Source of the DNA: an uncultured Gemmatimonadota bacterium
GTDB taxonomy: Bacteria; Gemmatimonadota; Gemmatimonadetes; Gemmatimonadales; Gemmatimonadaceae
NCBI GenBank assembly: GCA_946478895.1
Contig: CAMLDY010000040.1
Span: 1-22,934, forward strand
Direction: 5' to 3'
DNA: 22,934 nucleotides
In this document: positions 8,803-16,866 of the stretch, one piece after another
Numbering within the stretch: position 1 is the stretch's first letter
Layout: every line of letters starts with the position of its first letter
Translations under genes and position numbers: made by a program
Notes under the pieces: generated by a model
Databases searched by the model: none
What the model was told of the DNA's origin: nothing
Seen by the model: only the letters and a program-made list of their open reading frames with translations

Positions 8803-8884
8803 TCGTTCTCCATGAGAAGGGGCCGCAGGTCAACGGATCAGCGGCAAACGCAGGTGCCTCCCAAAGTAGGACGAGAGCGAAATT

Positions 8885-8928
8885 TGGAAATGCCATTTTC
8901 TTATCACCGAAGTGTCGGTTTTATATCA
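8885..8928 (-). repeat. 22-bp tandem repeat element (two units) upstream of the JAB-lipoprotein operon
   Basis: On the minus strand two 22-bp units follow each other, 8928-8907 and 8906-8885, each beginning TGATA with AAA at unit positions 8-10, G at 13 and CA at 15-16. The same two-unit element occurs at 19425-19382. It lies between the serine-hydrolase stop and the 8802 gene, about 85-125 bp upstream of that gene. It looks like a regulatory site; the regulator is unknown. Confidence 0.55.
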
Positions 8929-8929
8929 C

Positions 8930-10321
8930 TTAGCCCATAGGCGCCACCTGATACTGCTCGAGCTTCCCGTCGGGCGTCTCGTACGTCCACACCCTGATCA
9001 CCCGGTTCGGGAACGTGACCCGATAATTCCGGTAGGTCATCCCACCACGAAGCGCGGTGCGCGTCTGCACGAAACCGGTCGGCGTGCCGAGCGGGCCGAG
9101 GCTCGACTGAAAATCCTTTAGCGCCTGATCGCCGAAGTAGAAGTTCGCGTTCGACGTGAACAGCGAGCGGTCGATGGTTCCCTTCTGCAGTCCCTCGAAG
9201 ATCGCTTTCGCCTGCGCGGTCCTGCTGTCGGCGAGCTTGTCCTCGGTGGCGAAGAGGATTTGCGAGATCTGATTGGCGATCGCACCCGAGGCGGGCGCGG
9301 CGTCCTGGTTGGTGAGTACCACGATCGCCGCCGAGTCTTCGGGGAAGACGATGTTCTCGGCGGTGAAGCCGGAGACTTCGCCCGAGTGCTCGATCATGAA
9401 GCGTCCGCCCTGCATGCCGACGTCGAGGCCGAGTGCGTAGCCGGTGCCGGCGCCGTTGTTGAGGACGACTTCGCGCTCGAGCTCGCGGTACGACGCGCTC
9501 GAGAGCAGGCAGTGCTTGATGAGGCAGATGTCCCACCTGGCGAGGTCGCTGGCGGTCATCGCCAGCTCGCCGGCGGCCCACATCCAGCCCGCGCCGGCGT
9601 CGAGCGCGGGGCGCAGGGGTCCGAGTCCGTAGCGGACGTAGCCGGTGGCGGTGGCCGCGCGTGGATCGACGTCGAAGTTGGAGGCGCTGGTGAGTCCGAC
9701 GGGCTGGAGGATGCGAGTGCGGACGAAGTCGAAGAACGGCATTCCGCTCGCTTTTTCGACGACCATTCCGGCTAGGGTGTAGTTGGTGTTGCTGTATTGC
9801 CAGCGGGAGCCGGGCTCGAAGTCGAGCGGCTTCTTTGCCCACGCGTCGGCGATCGCCTGCGGGGTGGTCGGTTTGAGCATCCCCGGCATCACATAGTCCT
9901 GGGGCCAGAAGTCCTGGTAGCCGGAGGTGTGGGAGAGGAGCATCCGGACGGTGACGTCGTTCCCGCGGGTGAGGCCGGGGATGTATTTGGAGACCGGGTC
10001 GTCGAGTTTGAGCTTGCCTTCTTGTTGGAGAAGTAGGGCTGCCACTGCTGTGAACTGCTTGCTGATCGAGCCGATCGCATAGCGCATGTCGGGGGTTGCG
10101 CGGACAGCAGGATCGAGCTTGGCCTGGCCATACGCGTTCGCGTAAACGAGCTGCCCATTTTTCACGACGGCAACGGTGGCGCTGGGCACGCCGCTGGATT
10201 GCAGAACCGCGTTCGCTATCGAATCGATCGTTCGGCCGGCTACGGACGTCGCCTGCCCTTGTGTCGATGTGGGAACCCACCAAAGCAGGCAGCTAATTGC
10301 GGTAAGGGTACGGCGAATCAT
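8930..10321 (-). CDS. Secreted serine hydrolase, class C beta-lactamase / penicillin-binding family
   Basis: 463 residues with an N-terminal signal peptide (MIRRTLTAISCLLWWVPTST). The beta-lactamase-like fold carries all three active-site elements: S85-I-S-K88 (nucleophile and general base), Y176-S-N178 and H312-S-G314. The last replaces KTG, as is common in the esterase/D-aminopeptidase-like members. HTSGYQDF and the DLARWD stretch are family-typical. After the catalytic domain (about 30-350) there is a C-terminal extension of about 110 residues with aromatic beta strands. GGAG lies about 5 nt before ATG 10321. The gene stands alone and is more GC-rich than either neighbouring block. It could be an esterase, peptidase or true beta-lactamase; the sequence alone does not say. 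Confidence 0.92.
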   Translation of the reverse strand: MIRRTLTAISCLLWWVPTSTQGQATSVAGRTIDSIANAVLQSSGVPSATVAVVKNGQLVYANAYGQAKLDPAVRATPDMRYAIGSISKQFTAVAALLLQQEGKLKLDDPVSKYIPGLTRGNDVTVRMLLSHTSGYQDFWPQDYVMPGMLKPTTPQAIADAWAKKPLDFEPGSRWQYSNTNYTLAGMVVEKASGMPFFDFVRTRILQPVGLTSASNFDVDPRAATATGYVRYGLGPLRPALDAGAGWMWAAGELAMTASDLARWDICLIKHCLLSSASYRELEREVVLNNGAGTGYALGLDVGMQGGRFMIEHSGEVSGFTAENIVFPEDSAAIVVLTNQDAAPASGAIANQISQILFATEDKLADSRTAQAKAIFEGLQKGTIDRSLFTSNANFYFGDQALKDFQSSLGPLGTPTGFVQTRTALRGGMTYRNYRVTFPNRVIRVWTYETPDGKLEQYQVAPMG

Positions 10322-10336
10322 AACGCTCCAGCGAAT

Positions 10337-10378
10337 TGAGTTTAGGCACGCTATTACTCTCCAAACTTAGGCAACTCA
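10337..10378. repeat. Short direct repeat inside an inverted repeat upstream of the serine hydrolase
   Basis: TTAGGCA occurs at 10342-10348 and 10367-10373, 25 bp apart. The pair is framed by TGAGTT (10337-10342) and its inverse complement AACTCA (10373-10378). The position, 16-57 bp upstream of ATG 10321, fits a promoter or operator. The gap between the hydrolase and the pAgo gene (10322-10434) holds nothing else apart from a weak hairpin at 10419-10438 overlapping the pAgo stop. Confidence 0.3.
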
Positions 10379-10434
10379 GCCCCAGGCCGCCGAGTGTGGG
10401 CCATGCCCAGTACGCTCGGTAAGCCCTACCTGGG

Positions 10435-11862
10435 CTACGAGTAAAACTTGAACTGAGGCATTGGCTCACGATCCAATGGAATCTCCCGCATGATATCGCC
10501 GACCCCGCGACTAAACCGGATCGTGATCGGTAGCGCGCCGCAGAACCCCGCAGAGTTCCAGTTCATCTTGCTGAGTAACAGAATCTCCTCCGCAATCGTA
10601 GAGAGCGCAGAATCGCCGTGGTGATCCGCTATTTCCACGGGGGCTGGAACGTGGCCATGCGGATACGCGCGCAGAGCAGGGATGTAACCCGTCGTATACA
10701 AGTAACGAACGTCGCCTACGGAGAATACAGTCCCGCGTAGCGGCGGATAATTGCCGGCACGTACCAAACGGACTTCGCTCGTCGGTGCGACAGCAACTAA
10801 GTCAAACTGCGCGACTTCCTTCAGCGCGTCCTGAAATCCGTCCTTCTCGTCCGGCCAATAACGGGAAGTCTTATGAATTACGACACGTGCCGGTGCACGC
10901 TTTGCCTCGGCTCGGTAGCGACGCAATGCCAGCTCCATTAAAGCCCGGGACCTCTCCGCGTCGAGATGAGGTGAAGGACCGTGCTTCGCTGAATCCCATT
11001 TAAAGTCAGGTCCGCGAAGAATTAAACCCACGCCAAATTGATCAAACGCTTGAGCGACAGACGTTCGCAGCGTGTGATCGGTTGATCCTAACGGACGATG
11101 GAAACTCAGACCGATATAGCACGTGTCTGGCCGCAGGCCCACCGGCTTCCATGGCACCCCGCCAGCTTTGTAAAACAGGCTGGTGTAGAGATTCCAAGCC
11201 ACACGGCTTGGATGGTCGATCTTCGGCCGTTCACCCTGGGCTTCGGTAACGCGTTGAAGGAGGATCTGCGTGGGAATGCGATACCGCATCAATTCTGCCT
11301 TGAGGGCGCGACGCAGATTGCGATAAACTTCGCCTCGTTCCGGGTCGTAGAATTTCACCTTGCTAGTGTACTGCGTGAGTTCGTCTGGTAATGCGAGTAT
11401 TACAATGTCCGGTGGATGATCGCGCTCTGATAACAGCCGCAGTTTTTCGCTAACCAGTTCAACAGCCGCACTGAAGCGTGGCTCGGCCTTTTTGAGCCTC
11501 TTGATGTTCGCGATGTCGTGAGCCGTGATAGTTTCGAGAAGTGAGTCGCTCTGCACGATCTCCGTGAAGTACCCGCGATCGGACTTGCAGCCGGGAAAGT
11601 CGACGTAGCGCTTCTTACTTCCGACGCCTGATACACCCCCGGAAGAATGCTCGAACCAGTCTCGAGCAGCTTCGATACTTCGACCGCTACCGACAAAACC
11701 CAATTGGACTGACGAGGGATGGTCGGCCGAGCCGAGTGATGCGGGCCCCCACTGTGCAATGCCGCTCTTGCAATCCACGTGAGTGCGATCCCCGGCAAAG
11801 CTGAGCATCGGTTCCTGCAGGTACTCTGCCTCAATGCGCGCCGGCGCAGCTGCCTTAATCAT
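10435..11862 (-). CDS. Short prokaryotic Argonaute (MID-PIWI), catalytically inactive PIWI
   Basis: 475 residues, the usual size of short pAgos lacking N and PAZ domains. The MID domain (about 50-235) has QLGFVGSG, PDIVILALPDEL and the guide-end-binding region RNLRRALKAELMRYRIPTQI. The PIWI domain (about 245-470) shows CYIGLSF, RVVIHKTSRYWPDEKDGF, YPPLRGTVF, YLYTTGYIP and LLLSKMNWNSAGFCGALPITIRFSRGVGDI. The first catalytic Asp is replaced by S253 (GLSF for the usual G-x-D) and the Asp after the I-H-R/K strand by T332, so target slicing is not expected. The frame runs on to 12369, but the start is set at 11862 by a GGAG 8 nt upstream and an ATGA overlap with the HNH-APAZ stop. It would load a guide and sense target nucleic acid for its partner. 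Confidence 0.93.
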   Translation of the reverse strand: MIKAAAPARIEAEYLQEPMLSFAGDRTHVDCKSGIAQWGPASLGSADHPSSVQLGFVGSGRSIEAARDWFEHSSGGVSGVGSKKRYVDFPGCKSDRGYFTEIVQSDSLLETITAHDIANIKRLKKAEPRFSAAVELVSEKLRLLSERDHPPDIVILALPDELTQYTSKVKFYDPERGEVYRNLRRALKAELMRYRIPTQILLQRVTEAQGERPKIDHPSRVAWNLYTSLFYKAGGVPWKPVGLRPDTCYIGLSFHRPLGSTDHTLRTSVAQAFDQFGVGLILRGPDFKWDSAKHGPSPHLDAERSRALMELALRRYRAEAKRAPARVVIHKTSRYWPDEKDGFQDALKEVAQFDLVAVAPTSEVRLVRAGNYPPLRGTVFSVGDVRYLYTTGYIPALRAYPHGHVPAPVEIADHHGDSALSTIAEEILLLSKMNWNSAGFCGALPITIRFSRGVGDIMREIPLDREPMPQFKFYS

Positions 11863-13202
11863 GGCAAGTCTCCAACAGCGTCTTCGGCCATCGCAGCTAG
11901 GTCCTCTAACTCCGTGAATGCCAACTCGGCGTCGGGATCGCTTTGTTCGATCGCTCTCTGGTACGCGGCATTCGTGAACAAATCGTCGTCCGCGACAACG
12001 TTCCTGAACGCTTTCACGTCGTTCGGCACGCCGGGCCACCGAATTGGCGCTGACGAAAGTTCCGCGTTGACAACAAGAGACTGCCCACCGAAATCGAAGA
12101 TGATGCGTGGATCGCCGTTCGACAGGTACTGCTTCCAGAATTGTAGGTCGCCAAGAAGGTTGCTGTTGTACATGTGGGACTTCATGCTTGTTGCGCGACG
12201 CCCCGTAGTTTTTGCAAACAAGGGTTCGAATCCATCGCGCGTGAAGCGGTGTTCCGGTCGGATGGAAAGGACCCACTCGGTGCCGGTAACTCGGTGGAAG
12301 CGGAGGCCTACGGCGAGATGGATCCAATGCTTTTTCGGCTGACCTGTTTTCTTTCGTATCGGCTGCCAAGCCACGCTTCTTGGTTCTAGGGAGGTTTTGT
12401 TGAGCGGCAGGTATCGCTCGGTTCGAGGCAATGGAGTCGCCTCACCACCCTCCGCTCTGATGGGCTCGAAATAGTATCGGTGGTGATCCTTGTCGAGGTT
12501 CAGGCCGCGCCGTCCTGTGAGCTTGTTCAGCGCGCGGTTCAAGAGTGTTACATACCAATTCGATAGGTCTTTGTCAGCCCACCATTCCTCGGAAGGATGC
12601 GGCTCTCCGGTGCCGCTGATCGCATCGGAGAACGGATTCTGGTAGTCTGTAATTTTGGTGAAGCAGATCAACATTTTGGAGCGCACAATGAACGGCAGCA
12701 TCGGCGGGCTGTCGTCCGCGACCATTCGAACGCGTCGTTTGACATCCGACTCGCTGAGTTCACACGGCGCGGTGTACACGAATGGTGGCATGTGATCGAC
12801 TCTGAGCAGCGTGGAATGCAAGGTCTCCCCAACCCCACACGCCAAAGGGGTAGCCGCTTCAGCTCGAGATAATTGCTCACGTACCCACCGCTCGTGCGTC
12901 TCCTTCATTCCAACGAGACGTTCCACGGTGTAAGTATTAGGTTGATTGTCAACGATATCGTGATGCGTTGGGCAAAGCAGCATCAAATTCTCGAGCCCGT
13001 TTCGATCTCCCCCCGGGATCGGCTTGTCGGAGCGAGGGCCGTCCTTTTCACTGCGCCCAACGATGTGCGCTACCTTCCCGATAGCTGCTTCATCGTCCTC
13101 GGCCGTTGGATCCTCGACCAGACGCGCGCGACAACCGTCGAAGGCGCATATGCCTCCGGACTTTACCCAGACGAGACGGTTAATGGCCGGTGTAACGGGC
13201 AT
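11859..13202 (-). CDS. HNH endonuclease-APAZ protein, effector partner of the short pAgo
   Basis: 447 residues. The N-terminal HNH domain (about 10-105) has zinc-site cysteines C19 and C24, H46 in GKVAHIVGR and N72 with C77 and H80-H81 in ENLMLLCPTHHDIVD, then MKETHERW. It resembles the HNH domain of Cap5/SAVED effectors. The rest (about 125-410) fits APAZ, the domain that binds short pAgos: HHRYYFEPIRA, KKHWIHLAVGLRFHRVTG, WVLSIRPEHRFTRDGFEP, KSHMYNSNLLGDLQFWKQYL. The C-terminus is acidic (ELEDLAAMAEDAVGDLP). AGGAG lies 8 nt before ATG 13202. Known APAZ effectors are Sir2, TIR, Mrr-like or DREN domains. The HNH version corresponds to what I recall being called SPARHA. The expected role is nuclease activation after guided target recognition, causing abortive immunity; the class of nucleic acid cut is not evident. 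Confidence 0.9.
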   Translation of the reverse strand: MPVTPAINRLVWVKSGGICAFDGCRARLVEDPTAEDDEAAIGKVAHIVGRSEKDGPRSDKPIPGGDRNGLENLMLLCPTHHDIVDNQPNTYTVERLVGMKETHERWVREQLSRAEAATPLACGVGETLHSTLLRVDHMPPFVYTAPCELSESDVKRRVRMVADDSPPMLPFIVRSKMLICFTKITDYQNPFSDAISGTGEPHPSEEWWADKDLSNWYVTLLNRALNKLTGRRGLNLDKDHHRYYFEPIRAEGGEATPLPRTERYLPLNKTSLEPRSVAWQPIRKKTGQPKKHWIHLAVGLRFHRVTGTEWVLSIRPEHRFTRDGFEPLFAKTTGRRATSMKSHMYNSNLLGDLQFWKQYLSNGDPRIIFDFGGQSLVVNAELSSAPIRWPGVPNDVKAFRNVVADDDLFTNAAYQRAIEQSDPDAELAFTELEDLAAMAEDAVGDLP

Positions 13203-13709
13203 TGCCGAAACTCCTACACAGCTTCACGAAACTGGTACGAATCTGAAAGCCTGCCGCATCGGGAGCCTGCATAGGCGAAGGCTGGGAGCGAGCGTATGAC
13301 CCAATTTAGTACGTCGCCCGAACCGTTTGCCTACTTTTAACGCGATTCCTCGAAAGCGAGGGTGACATGAGAGCAGCCCTAGCGTGATACAGAACTGGCA
13401 TCGCGGCGCAAATACTAGGGTCGGGTAGTTAGTTCCGGCGGCCAAGCCATAAGGCGCATTCGCAGGATCAATCTTCGAACATATCCTACGGTCGACCGAA
13501 GGGCTTTAATCGCCGCCGCCTCTGACGCGACCGAAGTCAACACTTTGTACAATGCCGTTTGGAGCGTTCGCTGCGCGGAACGATCGACTACGTGGCTGAA
13601 CCCTCCTGGGGAAACTACGGCCAACGCGAACCTCACTTACAACGTGGTGCCTAAATCGAGTTTCCAAGTGTTAGACGATGATCCAAGCTGCCCCCGCGAA
13701 ACACCTCGT
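13203..13709. other. 507-bp intergenic region between the pAgo operon and the type IIL enzyme gene
   Basis: No convincing gene. A 73-codon GTG-started frame on the minus strand (13636-13415) contains LQTALYKVLTSVASEAAAIK. It has no Shine-Dalgarno and matches no family I know, so it is left uncalled. A small perfect hairpin CCTCG-AAAG-CGAGG sits at 13348-13361, without a T tract. The pAgo operon promoter should lie here, but I see only a weak candidate (TACTAAAT, around 13309-13302). The base composition is like the flanking island genes. Confidence 0.5.
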
Positions 13710-16532
13710 TTACGCACTCACAGAGCTTCCTTTCTTCCGCGATCGGCGAGCCTGGGCCGGAATGAGTGGCGCCGTAAGTCTGTCGTGCAGGTGAAACAAG
13801 AATTCGATTCTCGCCCGGTCGCTTGTGAAGGGCTCTTTGCGGTAGCATCGATCCACGGCGCGGTCTAGCGCAGTGTGGGCCTTCGCCAACTCCTTCGGCA
13901 TGGTAACTGGATCGTACAGGTCTGCTAGGCTGGCGCTCGGGAATTGATCGCGAGCCGTAAGCACCGCGCTAGCTGCCTTCTCCACCCTTTTCCGCAAGTC
14001 GTGTACGCCTTCCGGCCAGGGAAAGTTGTTGTAGGCGATTCCAGCCGAGTACCGGTAGTCGCTCTTGAGACGTCCGCACACATAGCGCACCCACGCCATA
14101 TGCATCCGGGAGGTAAGTACTCCGAAGTGCCAAAGATCAGCCCCCGAAATTGTGAACAGATCGCTGCCCGCAATTTCCGTCGCCTCCAAGAAGGCCATCG
14201 GGATGTATACGCGCGACTCGGACGACGTCTTCGGTATCGCGAGATACCGCGTCGAGGGCTGCCGGATCTCACCAAAGAGCGCCGGTACCGTTGCCAGTTC
14301 CCGCGTCGTCGGCCGCTTGCTCTTGAGCCGCTCATCACGCACCGCTTCAATACGCTGAAGTACGAGAGGCATATTGCGCAACTCATTGGGCGCAACGCCG
14401 ACAAGCCACAGACAGAAGCGCTCTTTCGCATTGATGAACTCGTCCGGTCCAAAGTACCGGCGCAGATAATTGCTAGCTCGCGGTTCGCTGCGAACGAGAC
14501 TATCTCTTTGAGTGGGGTCCAAAAGTAGATTCCCCCCATCGTTTGCCATTGAGCCGAACGCAATTTCCGGCGCGTTCGCGAGAGGACTTCGCCGCTTAAG
14601 TAGAACTTGCGGGCTTCCCTCGACGAGATAGGGATTGATGCTTGCGGCTTGACTACGCGTTGGGTGATTCGGGTCAGATTCGTAATCCCAAATGAACTTC
14701 GGCCGCACGTCGGCACCACCGAACCCTATGATCACGACGTGGACGTGCGCCTTGCCCCGCGCTTCGCTCTGCCACACAAACGTCCGATGCGCAAAGTGTA
14801 TATTCATTCGGTATCTGCCGTACAACTCTCCCCAAAGCACCGCTGGTTGCTCCCCTTGGCTAATGGAATTGGTGGAGACAAAAGCACAGCGCACATTCGT
14901 GCCTTGGATGTAGCCCGCCGCCTTGAAATACCAGCCGGTCACGTAGTCCAACACACCGCTTCCATTCACGCGCCCCGCAACGGTGTCCATATCGGTTTTT
15001 TGCTCCGCCGTCATGTATGCTTTGCCAACGAACGGCGGATTTCCGAGGACGTACGAGCACTCAACGGCTGCAAGCACGCTGTTCCAGTCCATCTGGAGAG
15101 CGTTCCCGACGACCATGTGAGGTGAAGCCCGCAAGGGGAGTCGCAGTACCAACTGCGAGAACACTTGCGATAGCGCGATGTTGGCCTGATGGTCCGTAAG
15201 CCACAATGCCACTTCTGCGATTCTAGCAGGAAATTCCTCTATCTCGATGCCGTAAAACTGGTCGACGTTCAATTTCGAGAGCTTGTTGGCGTCATCTAGT
15301 GACATCTCACGCTGATGATGCAGCTCGAGAAGTACTTCCAACTCGAGCTTCCGAAGCTCACGGTACGTCAGGACGAGAAAGTTTCCACACCCGCATGCAG
15401 GGTCCAAGAAGCGTAGGGACGCCAGCCTATTCTGAAAGTCTGTCAGGCGCTGGCTCTTCCCCACTTTCAAGGCTTTGAGCCGTTCGAACTCTCCGCGTAG
15501 ATCGTCGAGGAACAATGACCGAACCAGTTTGAGGATATTCTGTTCCGCAGTATAGTGCGCGCCGATTTGCCGCCGCTCCCTATCCTCCAAGACGGACTGG
15601 AACAGGGACCCGAACACGGCAGGCGAGATGGTTTCCCACTTGAACCCACAGCATTCAAGGAGAACATCACGCATTTTCGTGTTGAATTCGGCGAACTCAA
15701 GGCGCTCCGCAAACAGATCACCGTTGACGTACGGGAAGTCAGTCAGTTCTTCGTCAAGGTTTGCCTGACGCTTTGAGACGTCCGTGTTAAGCACGCGGAA
15801 CAGCTGTTCGAGTCTAACTCCGAGATCGGAACCATCTGGAGCAGTGCGGTCGCGGATGAACAGTTCGAATGCCTTTTGCGGGAAAATCCCCGTGTCCTCC
15901 GCAAATAGGCAGAATAGAACGCGGACAAGAAAGCGCGTAAGCTCATGGCCCGTGTACCCGCCGGCCTGCAACGCATCGTGCAAATCGCACATTAGCTGCG
16001 TTGCATCCATGTTTGCTGGGTCTTCGGGATCGAGGCGGTGCTGGGTGTAGCCCGCGAGGAAAGCAAAATGGCGGACATGCTTGTGTAGCTCTGCCACCGA
16101 AAACTCCGAGTCCGGCGCCTTTTGCTGCACGCCCGGCGGCGACGGCTCGTCCTGTTCGGGCTCGAGGTCGTGTAGCGCGATGCGCGCGAAGTCCGACACG
16201 ATCACCCATCGCGGGATCTCCTGATCCCGCCCCGAGTCCTTGAGCGCTCGGATGTAGTCCATGGCCTGCGAGTGCGCCTTGCCGAGGTCTTCGTCCGCAC
16301 TCTTATGCTCAACTATTAGGCGACCAGGCCAAAAAAGGTCGATGGCGCCCCAATGGCCGCTGAGCTTTCTTACGGGCTCCTCAAACGACGCCACCGTGCG
16401 TCGTTTGATGCCGAATACATTGAAGAATTCGTTCCAGAACGTTTGGCGTTCCGCTCGTTCTCGTGTCTCGTGCTTCCAGTCGTTGGCGAACACGATAGCG
16501 CGCTGGCGGATCTCGTTCCAACTGAGAGGCAT
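13710..16532 (-). CDS. MmeI-like type IIL restriction-modification enzyme (single-chain nuclease-methyltransferase)
   Basis: A 940-residue bifunctional enzyme that would methylate adenine on one strand of its site and cleave unmodified DNA at a distance. The N-terminal PD-(D/E)XK nuclease shows D65-x9-E75-H-K77 (GAIDLFWPGRLIVEHKSA), the same spacing as in MmeI. A helical connector follows (about 140-320). The methyltransferase starts at GAHYTAEQNILKLV, with AdoMet motif I FLDPACGCGNF (375-385), FYGIEIEEFPARIAEVALWL and catalytic NPPF (498-501). The specificity domain (about 680-860) contains SRMHMAWVRYVCGRLKSDY and NNFPWPE. Length and order match the family (about 900-1000). All motifs are intact, so it is probably active. 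No clear Shine-Dalgarno precedes ATG 16532; the start is supported by homology of the N-terminus. No separate methylase is needed. It neighbours the pAgo operon. Confidence 0.93.
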   Translation of the reverse strand: MPLSWNEIRQRAIVFANDWKHETRERAERQTFWNEFFNVFGIKRRTVASFEEPVRKLSGHWGAIDLFWPGRLIVEHKSADEDLGKAHSQAMDYIRALKDSGRDQEIPRWVIVSDFARIALHDLEPEQDEPSPPGVQQKAPDSEFSVAELHKHVRHFAFLAGYTQHRLDPEDPANMDATQLMCDLHDALQAGGYTGHELTRFLVRVLFCLFAEDTGIFPQKAFELFIRDRTAPDGSDLGVRLEQLFRVLNTDVSKRQANLDEELTDFPYVNGDLFAERLEFAEFNTKMRDVLLECCGFKWETISPAVFGSLFQSVLEDRERRQIGAHYTAEQNILKLVRSLFLDDLRGEFERLKALKVGKSQRLTDFQNRLASLRFLDPACGCGNFLVLTYRELRKLELEVLLELHHQREMSLDDANKLSKLNVDQFYGIEIEEFPARIAEVALWLTDHQANIALSQVFSQLVLRLPLRASPHMVVGNALQMDWNSVLAAVECSYVLGNPPFVGKAYMTAEQKTDMDTVAGRVNGSGVLDYVTGWYFKAAGYIQGTNVRCAFVSTNSISQGEQPAVLWGELYGRYRMNIHFAHRTFVWQSEARGKAHVHVVIIGFGGADVRPKFIWDYESDPNHPTRSQAASINPYLVEGSPQVLLKRRSPLANAPEIAFGSMANDGGNLLLDPTQRDSLVRSEPRASNYLRRYFGPDEFINAKERFCLWLVGVAPNELRNMPLVLQRIEAVRDERLKSKRPTTRELATVPALFGEIRQPSTRYLAIPKTSSESRVYIPMAFLEATEIAGSDLFTISGADLWHFGVLTSRMHMAWVRYVCGRLKSDYRYSAGIAYNNFPWPEGVHDLRKRVEKAASAVLTARDQFPSASLADLYDPVTMPKELAKAHTALDRAVDRCYRKEPFTSDRARIEFLFHLHDRLTAPLIPAQARRSRKKGSSVSA

Positions 16533-16866
16533 TTCGTTACGCGGGCGGGTGAGTGTTGGGTGTGGGTCACTCCGGGGCAGACATATTAAAGTAGTCGCAG
16601 GGTCGCACGGCCATGACTACCCGCGCTGCATCCACCTGGCTGCCAATGAGAACTAGGTGCTTCACGAGTTTTAAGTGGCGGCCCCCTGCTCTTAACGAGT
16701 GCCCGAACGAAAACACCCGTCGGGAACCGACGGGTGCCATCAAAGACAATGCTCTAGGCTATTGATGCTTACGACGCAGAGTCTCCTATATCTAATCGGC
16801 CCGTCGAATCTGAACCCGCGCGCAACGTGAATTGCATTCAGTTCTTGGTACGCGACTCTTACTGAT
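16533..16866. other. 334-bp intergenic region between the HD-GYP gene and the type IIL enzyme gene
   Basis: Contains the HD-GYP terminator (16710-16736) and the region where the restriction enzyme's promoter should lie. A TTTAAT near 16590 on the minus strand is a possible -10, but no matching -35 is evident. A short frame at 16749-16567 (minus) runs through the terminator and is not credible as a gene. No tRNA or attachment repeat could be recognised at this edge of the island. Confidence 0.5.
16710..16736 (-). terminator. Intrinsic terminator downstream of the HD-GYP gene
   Basis: A perfect 10-bp stem CACCCGTCGG / CCGACGGGTG (16714-16723 with 16727-16736) and a 3-nt loop is followed on the minus strand by TTTT (16713-16710). 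It lies 130 bp after the HD-GYP stop and would separate that transcript from the restriction-modification gene. Confidence 0.8.

Noticed and set aside
8904..10283. 459-residue minus-strand frame overlapping the serine hydrolase
   Set aside because: Arg/His/Pro-rich shadow typical of GC-rich third-position bias; the other frame has all catalytic motifs.
11863..12369. N-terminal extension of the pAgo frame up to 12369
   Set aside because: It runs through the HNH-APAZ coding region in another frame. The true start at 11862 has a Shine-Dalgarno and the ATGA overlap, and the extension resembles no Ago domain.
13415..13636. 73-codon frame upstream of the HNH-APAZ gene
   Set aside because: GTG start without a Shine-Dalgarno and no recognised motif; kept only as a remark on the gap.
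16567..16749. Short minus-strand frame between HD-GYP and the type IIL gene
   Set aside because: It runs through the intrinsic terminator and has no ribosome site or recognisable family.
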